NCBI GenBank assembly: GCA_900547565.1
Contig: URHI01000001.1
Location: forward strand, 5,838-69,837
DNA length: 64,000 bases
Direction of reading: 5' to 3'
Source: an uncultured Eubacteriales bacterium
Lineage (GTDB): Bacteria > Bacillota > Clostridia > Oscillospirales > CAG-272
Part shown: piece after piece, positions 32,734 to 41,400 of the stretch
Numbering within the stretch: position 1 is the first letter of the stretch
Layout: every line of letters starts with the position of its first letter
The notes under the pieces: generated by a model
The model's database searches: none
Told to the model about the DNA's origin: nothing
The model's input: the letters and a program-made list of their open reading frames with translations, nothing else
Translations under genes and position numbers: made by a program

Positions 32734-34903
32734 TTGCTTCTCCTTCCGTCAGTGATTTTTTCATTCTGGCGATACGGTCGGTTATGATTTTGGGAACCTC
32801 AACCTTAGGAGCATCGGGATGCAACAGCCATGTTGCCGCAGTATGAGTCGGGGACACCCGGAACATGGGAGGCTGCTTTTCAAAGTCTATCTTCATAGCA
32901 TACCTGTTTCGCTCTGCAAATGCGTCGCCCTCGGGAGGGTAGATCATATTTGGGGGTGTGCCGGGGATAGCATCCAGCTTTTCGTTTGTATCAAGGTCCG
33001 GCATGGAGGATAGCAGCGCCCAGGTGTAAGGGTGACGCGGATCGTAGAAAATATCCTCTGCAGTGCCATATTCCACAATTTTGCCTGCGTACATAACAGC
33101 AATATTATCCGCCATGTTGGCCACAACACCCAGGTCATGCGTGATGAATATAACCGACAGGTTGCGCTCACGCTTGAGATTATTGATAAGCTCAAGAATT
33201 TGAGCCTGTATAGTAACATCCAATGCCGTTGTCGGCTCATCACAGATGAGGATATCTGGGTTGGCGGACAGCGCAATGGCAATGACTATACGCTGACGCA
33301 TACCGCCCGAGAACTCAAACGGATACTGATAGAAACGGATACGTGGCTCAGGTATGCCGACCTCCTCCATGAGCTTAATGGCCTTTTCCTTGGCCATAGC
33401 CTTGGTGACCTTATACACCACCGCGGACGCTTTTTCCTTAAGATAGTCGATTAGCGCCACGGCTCGCTGCTGAACATCCTCAGTGCCTGACTCAAGATAA
33501 TTCTTGTAATGTTTTTCAAGACGATCGATGATGTCTATGATGTTCTGTCTGAGCATATCAAGGTCGCACACAGACTTCGGAACGACCTTCCAGTCGACCT
33601 GCTTGCCGCGGGCTATCAGCGCATCGCGTTTTGCCGTCTGTCGTGCGAATCTTGCTTCCTCACGCGGGTTATTTGCCTTGTAGTAAAAATATTTGTCAAT
33701 GGCATTATCCATACTGGAGCGGAAGGTATATGCTATGCTGTCCTTTACGGTTTCCAGACGATCGATGGAGGTTTCCACAACGTCAGCCAGCTCACGGACC
33801 AACTTTTTTGCCTCTGCCTTGTCAAAATCTGCGCTGAACAAGCCTTTGATCTGATCAAGGCGCTCGACAACCGTCTCCTTACCTTTAGAGGCATGGTGTA
33901 CAGAATACTCGATGCCGCATTTTTCATACTCTATGAACTCATCCATAAATTCGCGGTTAAGCAGTTCAAGTGCACGCGAATTAGCCTCGTCAGCCGGAAC
34001 GACCGACAGATCATCGTCAGGATTTTTCATAGTCCAGTATCCGATACGGAAAAAGTTGGGACGTGTAGCCGTCAACAGCTTATCAAGCAGCTCCGACACC
34101 GCATCAAGCGAAGAACGTATCTCGGCAGGCAGAACCAGCGGCTGATTTTTGGGACGGTTTTTGTCCTCCTTATAGTGGGACACCTGCGTTTTAAGTTGCT
34201 GAGTCAACCCCGTCAGCTCCTCGCCGTGACCTGCCAGCAGATATTTGTCGTTTATCTGTACCAGCTTGGCGCACAAGCTCTTGAGATTGGCGGCTACGTC
34301 AAGATTTTGCTTACGCTCTATTAAGAACAGCAGCTCGGAAATTTCGCCCTGACATTCCTCGGCACGGTTTCTTGACTCATTGTATACGTTTTCCAGTTTG
34401 ATAGCTTCAATATTGAATTTATCAAACGTGCTGATGAGACGTTCAGTCTCATCGGTAGGCTTACCGGATGCTATAATGCACTCCTTGAGCTTGGCCAGCA
34501 TCGAATTGAACTCTGCTCTTGCCTCGCGGCGATTGACCTTGTTTTTAAGCAGCATGGCCTCGGTGATCTGCTTGCCGATCTTGACTATGGGGTTAAGGGA
34601 GGACAGCGGATCCTGGAATATCATGGATATTTTATCGCCCCTGATCTTGTACATATCCGTCTCCGGCAGCTTGAGCAGATCTTTGCCGTCGTAGAGGATT
34701 TCACCGCTCTCCACAATGGAGTTACCGGCCAGTATCCCCAGAATGGCCTTGGAGGTGACCGATTTACCCGAACCCGATTCTCCGACTATAGCCAGTGTTT
34801 TGCCGCGTTCGAGATCGAAGGATATGTCTCGCACCGCCTTAAGCGTTCCACCGGGGGTACGGAATGATATTGTCAGTCTTTTGACCTGAAGTATATTATC
34901 CAT
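32720..34903 (-). CDS. oppD: Oligopeptide ABC transporter ATPase OppD with very large insertion
   Basis: 727 residues, more than twice the usual ~330. Walker A GESGSGKS (41-48) and Q-loop MIFQDPLSSLNP (94-105) are followed by about 375 extra residues (about 125-500) before KLMEEVGIPEP and the signature FSGGMRQR (531-538); Walker B (DILICDEPTTALDVT) and H-loop follow normally. The insertion is highly charged and largely helical, with a short Pro-rich break near residue 245. Catalytic motifs are intact. The insertion falls in the helical subdomain that contacts the permease, so it may alter docking or carry a regulatory arm. The Cys cluster common near the C-terminus of peptide ATPases is absent. 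Confidence 0.9.
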   Translation of the reverse strand: MDNILQVKRLTISFRTPGGTLKAVRDISFDLERGKTLAIVGESGSGKSVTSKAILGILAGNSIVESGEILYDGKDLLKLPETDMYKIRGDKISMIFQDPLSSLNPIVKIGKQITEAMLLKNKVNRREARAEFNSMLAKLKECIIASGKPTDETERLISTFDKFNIEAIKLENVYNESRNRAEECQGEISELLFLIERKQNLDVAANLKSLCAKLVQINDKYLLAGHGEELTGLTQQLKTQVSHYKEDKNRPKNQPLVLPAEIRSSLDAVSELLDKLLTATRPNFFRIGYWTMKNPDDDLSVVPADEANSRALELLNREFMDEFIEYEKCGIEYSVHHASKGKETVVERLDQIKGLFSADFDKAEAKKLVRELADVVETSIDRLETVKDSIAYTFRSSMDNAIDKYFYYKANNPREEARFARQTAKRDALIARGKQVDWKVVPKSVCDLDMLRQNIIDIIDRLEKHYKNYLESGTEDVQQRAVALIDYLKEKASAVVYKVTKAMAKEKAIKLMEEVGIPEPRIRFYQYPFEFSGGMRQRIVIAIALSANPDILICDEPTTALDVTIQAQILELINNLKRERNLSVIFITHDLGVVANMADNIAVMYAGKIVEYGTAEDIFYDPRHPYTWALLSSMPDLDTNEKLDAIPGTPPNMIYPPEGDAFAERNRYAMKIDFEKQPPMFRVSPTHTAATWLLHPDAPKVEVPKIITDRIARMKKSLTEGEANEQQ

Positions 34904-34906
34904 ATC

Positions 34907-36481
34907 TTATTCCTCCACTCCGCGCAGTGACGGGTTGAACGCGTCACGCAGACCGTTGCCGAACAGGTTGAAGCTGATTTCCAGCAGTGAAATTATGAGT
35001 GCCGGGAACAGCATAAGGTGTGGGTAATTTGTCCAGATACTGCTGGCATCGGACAGCAAGGTACCCAGTGAGGTTGTTGTCGAGCCGCCCAGCTTAATAA
35101 TACCGAGGAAGCTCAACATACTCTCGCTGAAGATAACACCCGGGATAACCAACACAGATGACGTAATGATAGTACCCAGCGAGTTGGGGAATATATGCTT
35201 CATAATAATACGTCTGTCGCTGGCTCCGAGCGTGCGGGCTGCCATGACGTATTCCGAATTTTTAAAGCGATAGAACTGCTTACGCACAAGTGCCGAGGTA
35301 CCTATCCAGCCTGTCAGCACAAATGCAAACAGCAGACTCGGAATTGCGCCCACCTTTGCCGCCAGATGTATCTGGAACAGCGTTGCCACGACAATGAACG
35401 GCACACCCGACAAAACATCGGATATACGGTCCAGAACAAGGTCAATGGTTCCGCCGTAATAGCCCTGGACTGCGCCGTAAACCGCACCTATCACAAAGTT
35501 GATGACTGATACGCATACCGACACCAGCAAGCTCAGTCGAACGCCGTTTGCAAGGCGGAGAGACATATCATAGCCCTGTGAATCTGTGCCGAAAATGTAC
35601 TCCGGCTCAAACCCGTTTTTGAACTGATAGTAGTTGTAGTACAGCACCCTTACCTTGTACATTGCTGTTTCGGTAGTACCTCCACCGGTATACTCGTAAT
35701 ATTTAAGGCTGCCGTCTGCGTTGCGCTTGTAGTTGTCTTCCAGTATCATGTTGTCGGACAACTTGATCTTTTTAACGCTGCCGTCCTCAAGAACCCGGAC
35801 CGGCTCGTATTTGGAGTTGGCCTTGTACCAGTAATTTCCCTTTGTACTTGTGGGATCGGGGTTGTACTCGTTGATCTCAACCAGCGGATAGAGCACGTGC
35901 TTGCCGGTCTGTTTTTCCCACTCGACAATACGATCGTATTCCTCTCGCTCAATGCTGAGATAGAGAAAACCCACCTCAAGATAAGTGTCTACTCTGACCT
36001 CATAACGCGACTGCGGGTTATTTGCATCACCGTTAAGTCCGTTATTTTTGATAACCGGCTGATATTCGCTGTCAAGCGACTCGGCAAGCGTAACGCCTTT
36101 GCCGTCGTAATCCAGCGCACCCATACCGATGGCGTATATTGAAATAAGCCCCTTTTCGGAAAACTTACGTTCAATTCCGCCGTCTGCCATACCGATTTTT
36201 TTGAGTGTCAGGTTTCTCGGCCCCATCTTCTGATAGTAAGTATCCAAAAAAGTGGCGTCGTATTTGACAGTCAGCAACGGTGTCAGAAAGGCAAACAGCA
36301 CTATTATCAAAATGATGATCGCCGCTACGATTGATGCTTTGTTACGGCAAAAACGCATCCAGGCGTCTTTGAAATAACCTATAGGCTTGTCTACAAATTT
36401 ATGGTCGGTTATGCGTTCGCCATGATTGGCAAACTCAAACTTCTCGCGGGGGATATTGACGTACTGATTGTTGTCCTGCAT
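34907..36481 (-). CDS. oppC: Oligopeptide ABC transporter permease OppC with large extracellular loop
   Basis: 524 residues against about 300 in usual OppC. An N-terminal cytoplasmic part leads to TM1 (about 51-70, IVAAIIILIIVLFAFLTPLL). Then about 235 residues of soluble, strand-rich sequence (71-305) precede the normal continuation YIFGTDSQGYDMSLRLANGVRLSLLVS and the remaining membrane segments, with the EAA-type loop AARTLGASDRRIIMKHIFPN. By topology the added region should be outside the membrane, close to the binding protein. Confidence 0.9.
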   Translation of the reverse strand: MQDNNQYVNIPREKFEFANHGERITDHKFVDKPIGYFKDAWMRFCRNKASIVAAIIILIIVLFAFLTPLLTVKYDATFLDTYYQKMGPRNLTLKKIGMADGGIERKFSEKGLISIYAIGMGALDYDGKGVTLAESLDSEYQPVIKNNGLNGDANNPQSRYEVRVDTYLEVGFLYLSIEREEYDRIVEWEKQTGKHVLYPLVEINEYNPDPTSTKGNYWYKANSKYEPVRVLEDGSVKKIKLSDNMILEDNYKRNADGSLKYYEYTGGGTTETAMYKVRVLYYNYYQFKNGFEPEYIFGTDSQGYDMSLRLANGVRLSLLVSVCVSVINFVIGAVYGAVQGYYGGTIDLVLDRISDVLSGVPFIVVATLFQIHLAAKVGAIPSLLFAFVLTGWIGTSALVRKQFYRFKNSEYVMAARTLGASDRRIIMKHIFPNSLGTIITSSVLVIPGVIFSESMLSFLGIIKLGGSTTTSLGTLLSDASSIWTNYPHLMLFPALIISLLEISFNLFGNGLRDAFNPSLRGVEE

Positions 36482-36482
36482 C

Positions 36483-37442
36483 TTACTTCTCCCCCATTCT
36501 TATTCTCGGATCGATAAATCCGTAGCTGATGTCGACCACGATACCTGCCAGCAGACCGACAAAGGTATAGAACACGGTGTCCATCATAAATACATCGTAG
36601 TCCAGCAGGTTAATTGATTTTATATAAAGCTGTCCCACTCCGGGTATGGAGAAAATCTCCTCGATTATCATCGAGCCACCAAGAATACCGATAAAGCTGG
36701 AGATAATCATAGGCAGAATCGGGACCATGGCGTTCTTAAGAGCATGGCGTGTGGTTGCCTGCGTACGCGTCAAACCCTTTGTACGAGCCAAAAGCATGTA
36801 GTCAGATGTTAGTGTTTCGGTTAGTTCGGCACGGGTAAATCGGCATAGTCTCGCAATTTCCGCAAAGGAAAGTGCCAGAATAGCCGGGATCATACTGTAA
36901 AACATTTTGCCGGTAAACCATGAGCCGCCCGCATCGGCAAGCGAATAAACAGTAAGCGGGAACAAATTCCATTTAAGATACAGAAAATACTGCACCAAGA
37001 ACGCATAAACATAACTCGGCACGGAAACAAACACCATAACCATGGTGCTGATAACATGATCCTGCCACTTGTTCTTTCTGATTGCAGCATAAATTCCGAA
37101 ACCGATACCGAGCGGTATCGAAAACAGAAGTGAATAAAGATTGACCAGCACTGTAGGCAAAAGCCGGCTGGTAAGCACTTCCCAGGCGGGCGTGCGGAAA
37201 GATATGTTCCAAGAGGTACCGAAATCCCAGCTTGTAACTATGTTTTTGAGATAAATGCCATATTGTATAAGCAACGGCTTGTTGTAGCCGAGCGCTTCGA
37301 ATCTTGCGAGGATAACTGCCCGCTGGTTTTTATCAATAGGCAGCTCACGCGGAAGAATTCTGATCAGCATAAAGCAGATCGTGGTTATCACGAAAAGTGT
37401 GAACAGCATCAACAGAACTCTTTTGATAACATATTTCGTCAT
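36483..37442 (-). CDS. oppB: Oligopeptide ABC transporter permease OppB
   Basis: A 319-residue permease of normal length. It starts MTKYVIKRVLLMLFTLFVITTICFMLIRI with the first membrane helix and contains the EAA-type loop (LLARTKGLTRTQATTRHALKNAMVP) and FSIPGVGQLYIKS near the C-terminus. It pairs with OppC, whose gene starts 1 bp after its stop. It is the only component of this transporter that is not enlarged. RBS AAGGAGAT. Confidence 0.93.
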   Translation of the reverse strand: MTKYVIKRVLLMLFTLFVITTICFMLIRILPRELPIDKNQRAVILARFEALGYNKPLLIQYGIYLKNIVTSWDFGTSWNISFRTPAWEVLTSRLLPTVLVNLYSLLFSIPLGIGFGIYAAIRKNKWQDHVISTMVMVFVSVPSYVYAFLVQYFLYLKWNLFPLTVYSLADAGGSWFTGKMFYSMIPAILALSFAEIARLCRFTRAELTETLTSDYMLLARTKGLTRTQATTRHALKNAMVPILPMIISSFIGILGGSMIIEEIFSIPGVGQLYIKSINLLDYDVFMMDTVFYTFVGLLAGIVVDISYGFIDPRIRMGEK

Positions 37443-37521
37443 CGGTTATCTCCTTGATAATATCGGTTAACGCCCGAAGGGCTTTTTTACCCGCCGGGCG
37501 CATGCCGAAAAATCGTAGACA

Positions 37522-37547
37522 GGCGGAGGTAAATTAATACCTCCGCC
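37522..37547 (-). terminator. Intercistronic hairpin between oppA and oppB
   Basis: Perfect 10-bp stem GGCGGAGGTA/TACCTCCGCC with a 6-nt loop and no T-tract. A hairpin here could act as partial terminator or 3' stabiliser, giving more OppA than permease. Confidence 0.55.
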
Positions 37548-37586
37548 CACCCTCATAGGGATATTCAAATCCCGGTTGCTACGTTA

Positions 37587-40076
37587 TTATTCGTAGTTAA
37601 GAGTTCCGTTCTGGCTTGCAACGTACTCAGCCCATGCAGCGTCATCATAGTTGAAGCTCATCAGACGTAGGCCGCCGAAGTCATACATGATGTTGTAGTC
37701 CTCGGTGTAGTACTTAACCTGGTAGGAAAGCATGGAGCAAGCGGTGGTGCCGCAGAGCGGGATACGATAGTACAGCTTGAGGTACATTTCCTCGAGCTGA
37801 GCCGTGATGGACAACTTTACATCGAAGCCCGCATTAGCGTACTTACCGTTACCGATAAGGCAGTTAGACCACTCATAGCAAGTCATGGTAACATCCTCGC
37901 CTTTGACCTTGAGAGTCCATTTCGTCGAGGTGGGATCCCAGCAGGCAGCCTCATTGATGTCGTAAGTAACGGGATCCATGTAGACCTGGAAGTTACGGAA
38001 CGGGTAGAAGGCAGCGCCGCCCCATGCGCCGTAACCGATAGCGAACTCGCCCTTCGGAACATCGGCGTAACGGTCGGAAATATTGCCGATAGCCTCAAAG
38101 GTCACCTTGCCGAAGCCGGAGCCTTCGATAGCAGCGTTGACAAACTCGTTGAGCAGTGTGACCTGCTTCTGGTCAGCGGAATCAAGCGCACCCTTCTTCC
38201 AGCCTATACGGATCTTGATCTCTTCACCGGCTTTGTACAGACCGTCTTTAACAAGCTGTTCGCAAGCAGCCTTCATCAGAGCCTTTGCCTCAGTGAGGTT
38301 GTAACCGTTGATGGAATCATATGCTTCCTTAAGAGTAGCATAAGCCTTGCCTGCACCGTATTCAACACCGTAAAGGTTGCAGACAGCCTGCATAGCCTCG
38401 TCGGAGTTACGGTAAGAGGAGGTAGGATCGTTGTAAACATCGTAGAAGTACAGATTGTTCATCAGCGCATATGCGGGCTTGTAGCCGGCGGTAGCGGTGA
38501 CGTACTTAGCTCTGTCGATACTGAGCGACATAGCCTTACGGAAATCTGTGCTGGAAAGAACAACAGAGTTGGTGTTGCCCTTGGAGGTATCCATAGCCTT
38601 GAGCGCTTCAACATTGGTGTTGAAGAAGAAGGACTGTGTATAGGTTTCGTCAACCTTGTACAGCTGGTCGGAGGTAGAGTAGGTCAACAGATCGTCGGCA
38701 GAAGGCGTCCACTCGGTCAGCTCGCCCTTCATGAAGGCCAGCTTAGCGGCCTCGTCCTTCATGACGTCAATGACTATCTTGGTTGCCTGATACTGCTGAC
38801 GCTTTTCACCGTCAACCTCAAAGTTTGTGTAGGAAATGAGAGAGCCGTCTTTCTGCTTCTCAAAGCCGTACCAGTTTTCGTTCTGGACAAAGACCATCTG
38901 CTTGTCTTTTTCAAGAGACTCAATCTTGTAGACGCCATAGGACATGGTAGTCTCGGGAGAAGTACCGTAGTTGGTGGTAACCAGCTCACCGGTCGTATCC
39001 TTGCCGGCCTCGTACAGATCCTTGTAAACAAGCCATGTGGAGGTGCAGGAGGTGAGGAAGTAGTTCAGCTCGATGCTGGTCTGGCAGACGTAACGAATGG
39101 TGTAGTCGTCAACCTTGTAGCAACCGACGTTGCCGTCGTACTCAACCTTTTCACCGACCTTGCCGGTATTTATAAACAGAGCTTCCTTAAGAACATTCGC
39201 CTGCTCAGTTGCATCGGTAATACCGAACAGATTTGCCAGCAGGTCATTGACCAGCTTTATGGCAGTATCCTTGTTCTCGGCTGTGAGCTTGGTGTAGCCA
39301 TAAACGTTGGCAGCATCACCGATAGCCTTGTAATCGGCATCGTCACCTACACCGTAGGTGGAGTGCAACTCGTTGAGGCTCATGCTGTAAAGAGTAATGT
39401 CAGAGCTGGACAGGTTGATATAGACCTCGCCCTTGGCGATACCGGCTTCGAGATCATAGGAGTAATCAGGTGTATCTTTTTCACCGTAAGCGGGAACCAT
39501 CGGCTCGTAAATAGGAGCCTCGGAGTTGTAGTATGCGAGACCGCCTGCAACGGCAGACTCACCGCCCCAATAGAGGTTCGAACGGTAGTTTCTCATCTTG
39601 GAGTCGAGCAACTGCTGCATGGAGTAGATATAGTCGTCAGCGGTGATCTTGACGCCATTTTCCCACATTGCATTGGGATTCAGCTTGATTTCGAAAACAT
39701 AACCGGAATCAACGGAATCAACAGTTACGCCCTCGGGAAGAGTGACCTTATACTTGGTCAGATCATCCTTGTGATCCTTGGTAACGTCGGTGATGGAGGT
39801 AGCCATCTCGTATACCCACTGATACACGCCGTTCTCAGAGTCCAGAATTGACATCGTGCAGAACGGGGATGAGAGGTAGCCGAGGATAGCATCATCAGCA
39901 TTGGTTTCCCAGGTGTGAGGGTTCCAGTTGTTACCCAGGGCAGTGGAATAAGATTTGTAAGTGTAGGATTTCGCGTTAGCCTTAGTGTTTTTGCAGCTGG
40001 AGAAAAGAACTGCCATAGACAACAGCATGCAAACGGCCAGAGCTATACTGAGAATCCTTCTCATTGTCTTACTCAT
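37587..40076 (-). CDS. oppA: Oligopeptide-binding lipoprotein OppA (SBP family 5), enlarged
   Basis: 829 residues, about 290 longer than typical family 5 binding proteins. The signal peptide ends at a lipobox (LFSSC, near Cys27). SBP_bac_5 landmarks are ALGNNWNPHTWETNADD, VFEIKLNPNAMWENGVKITADDYIYSMQQLLD, YGVYKIESLEKDKQMVFVQNENWYG and FRKAMSLSIDRAKYV. The extra residues occur in several stretches, notably about 185-330. It captures peptides for the Opp permease. It is first in the operon with its own strong promoter; codon bias suggests high expression. Confidence 0.9.
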   Translation of the reverse strand: MSKTMRRILSIALAVCMLLSMAVLFSSCKNTKANAKSYTYKSYSTALGNNWNPHTWETNADDAILGYLSSPFCTMSILDSENGVYQWVYEMATSITDVTKDHKDDLTKYKVTLPEGVTVDSVDSGYVFEIKLNPNAMWENGVKITADDYIYSMQQLLDSKMRNYRSNLYWGGESAVAGGLAYYNSEAPIYEPMVPAYGEKDTPDYSYDLEAGIAKGEVYINLSSSDITLYSMSLNELHSTYGVGDDADYKAIGDAANVYGYTKLTAENKDTAIKLVNDLLANLFGITDATEQANVLKEALFINTGKVGEKVEYDGNVGCYKVDDYTIRYVCQTSIELNYFLTSCTSTWLVYKDLYEAGKDTTGELVTTNYGTSPETTMSYGVYKIESLEKDKQMVFVQNENWYGFEKQKDGSLISYTNFEVDGEKRQQYQATKIVIDVMKDEAAKLAFMKGELTEWTPSADDLLTYSTSDQLYKVDETYTQSFFFNTNVEALKAMDTSKGNTNSVVLSSTDFRKAMSLSIDRAKYVTATAGYKPAYALMNNLYFYDVYNDPTSSYRNSDEAMQAVCNLYGVEYGAGKAYATLKEAYDSINGYNLTEAKALMKAACEQLVKDGLYKAGEEIKIRIGWKKGALDSADQKQVTLLNEFVNAAIEGSGFGKVTFEAIGNISDRYADVPKGEFAIGYGAWGGAAFYPFRNFQVYMDPVTYDINEAACWDPTSTKWTLKVKGEDVTMTCYEWSNCLIGNGKYANAGFDVKLSITAQLEEMYLKLYYRIPLCGTTACSMLSYQVKYYTEDYNIMYDFGGLRLMSFNYDDAAWAEYVASQNGTLNYE

Positions 40077-40197
40077 GGTTTTGAAATCTCCTTATTTAAA
40101 AATTTTGTAACTGAATCTAACACAGGCTGTACCCCGGCACGGAACAGGTATCACCGTTCACCCGAACGACACCGATAATTCACCTTATGTTTTGATT

Positions 40198-40226
40198 ATT
40201 ATATCAAAATGTTAATAAGTTGTCAA
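40198..40226 (-). promoter_or_regulatory. Consensus sigma-A promoter of the opp operon
   Basis: On the - strand perfect TTGACA (40221-40226), 17 bp, perfect TATAAT (40198-40203), giving a leader of about 115 nt before oppA. Confidence 0.85.
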
Positions 40227-40662
40227 TACTTTATTTAAATTATAAACATATTTATCCAAATAAGAGCATATAAAATGATTTTTTATCAAACCAAATTATC
40301 ATTTTTAGATAAATAGTCAACAATGACAAGTAAAAATGGCGGCTGCACAGCCGTCGGCAACACAAATTCACACGCAGCATAAGGCGATTCGCCTTTCCCT
40401 CCGGCTCACAAAAGCCACCCCGGCATTGCACTGTATATGAGCTTATATATAATTAGGAAGGTATTTGATTCCCGGGCACATATTGCGTCCGAAACAAGCC
40501 GCCACCACAAGATATAGGCAAAAACGCACAAAAAGCGCCTACAACATCTATATATTGTGTCGAAATTTCAAAAAAGGGGTTGCATTGTGACTTTGTCACA
40601 GAAAAGCAAATTATCTGATGCTATAATGACACTGCTGAGCTATTTTAGGGGGAGGTGTGCCG
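40227..40662. other. Intergenic region between divergent opp and nrd operons
   Basis: The left ~110 bp are AT-rich (opp promoter upstream region). From 40330 to 40500 I see only small hairpins (for example AAGGCG-ATT-CGCCTT at about 40380-40395) and no gene. The right 150 bp hold the regulatory sites of the nrd operon, listed separately. Confidence 0.5.
40505..40627 (+). promoter_or_regulatory. nrd promoter with NrdR-box-like sites and a palindrome
   Basis: CATCTATATATTGTGT (40545-40560) matches 13 of 16 positions of the NrdR box ACACWATATATWGTGT; a weaker site CCACAAGATATAGGCA (40505-40520) lies 40 bp upstream, close to four helical turns. A palindrome TGTGAC-TTT-GTCACA (40586-40600), reminiscent of CRP/FNR- or Rex-type sites but with a different spacer, overlaps the -35 region. 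The -10 is an extended TGCTATAAT (40619-40627). Confidence 0.65.
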
Positions 40663-41361
40663 ATGCAACATACAATAAACGGGCTGGCAAAGCTGACACT
40701 GCTGGATTTCCCGGGCAAAACGGCTGCAACCGTCTTTCTTGCCGGTTGCAACTTCAGGTGCCCCTTCTGCCATAATGCACCTCTTGTGACCGAGCTTGAG
40801 GGTGCACAGCACATCGGATATGACGAGCTTGAAGCCTTTCTGAAAAAGCGGGCAGGACTGCTGGACGGCATTGCAATAACCGGCGGTGAGCCTACGCTGC
40901 GTCCGGAGCTTGATGAGCTGCTGAGTCTCATAAAGCGCTACGGCTACGCCACAAAGCTGGACACCAACGGCACAGATCCCGTCCGCCTTGGCCGTCTGAT
41001 TGACGACGGACTGCTGGATTACGTCGCCATGGACATAAAAAATTCGCCCGCGAAATATGCGCTCACGGCCGGACTTGCCGATATCGACATGGACGCCATA
41101 AACGAAAGTATATCGCTGTTGCGCGGCGGCAGCGTGGAGCACGAATTCCGCACAACTGTGGTGTGCGGCCTGCACACGCCTGACGACATGGAACAGATAG
41201 GGCGCTGGCTGAGCGGTGAAACACGGTATTTTCTGCAGAATTTTGTTGATTCGGGAGCGCTCATCGTGCCGGGCACCAAAGGCGTCTCTCACGATGAAAT
41301 GCGGAAGTATCTTGAGATAGTCCGCAGGTATATCCCAACTGCAGAATTGCGCGGAATGTGA
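40663..41361 (+). CDS. nrdG: Anaerobic ribonucleotide reductase activating protein (radical SAM)
   Basis: 232 residues. The CX3CX2C iron-sulfur motif CNFRCPFC is at 29-36, followed by the SAM-binding GGE (ITGGEPTL) and a KLDTNG strand. The N-terminus LTLLDFPGKTA and the length match the NrdG2/TIGR02495 subgroup. It installs the glycyl radical on NrdD. The ATG at 40663 has GGGGGAGG 7 bp upstream; a GTG 6 bp earlier is too close to the RBS. nrdD follows after 39 bp. Confidence 0.93.
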   Translation: MQHTINGLAKLTLLDFPGKTAATVFLAGCNFRCPFCHNAPLVTELEGAQHIGYDELEAFLKKRAGLLDGIAITGGEPTLRPELDELLSLIKRYGYATKLDTNGTDPVRLGRLIDDGLLDYVAMDIKNSPAKYALTAGLADIDMDAINESISLLRGGSVEHEFRTTVVCGLHTPDDMEQIGRWLSGETRYFLQNFVDSGALIVPGTKGVSHDEMRKYLEIVRRYIPTAELRGM

Positions 41362-41400
41362 AAAAATTATTAATATAATGACATATCGGAGGAAAAACTA

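Noticed and set aside
31765..34324. Long + strand open frames (217 and 271 codons) opposite oppF and oppD
   Set aside because: They are antisense to clear ATPase genes, lack start signals and show Arg/Leu/His-rich composition typical of reverse-frame translations.
40330..40440. Possible third copy of the 110-bp repeat near 40.35 kb
   Set aside because: It shares only short pieces (a GCGGCTG/CAGCCG-like hairpin and CACAAATTCA) and does not align with the three stems.
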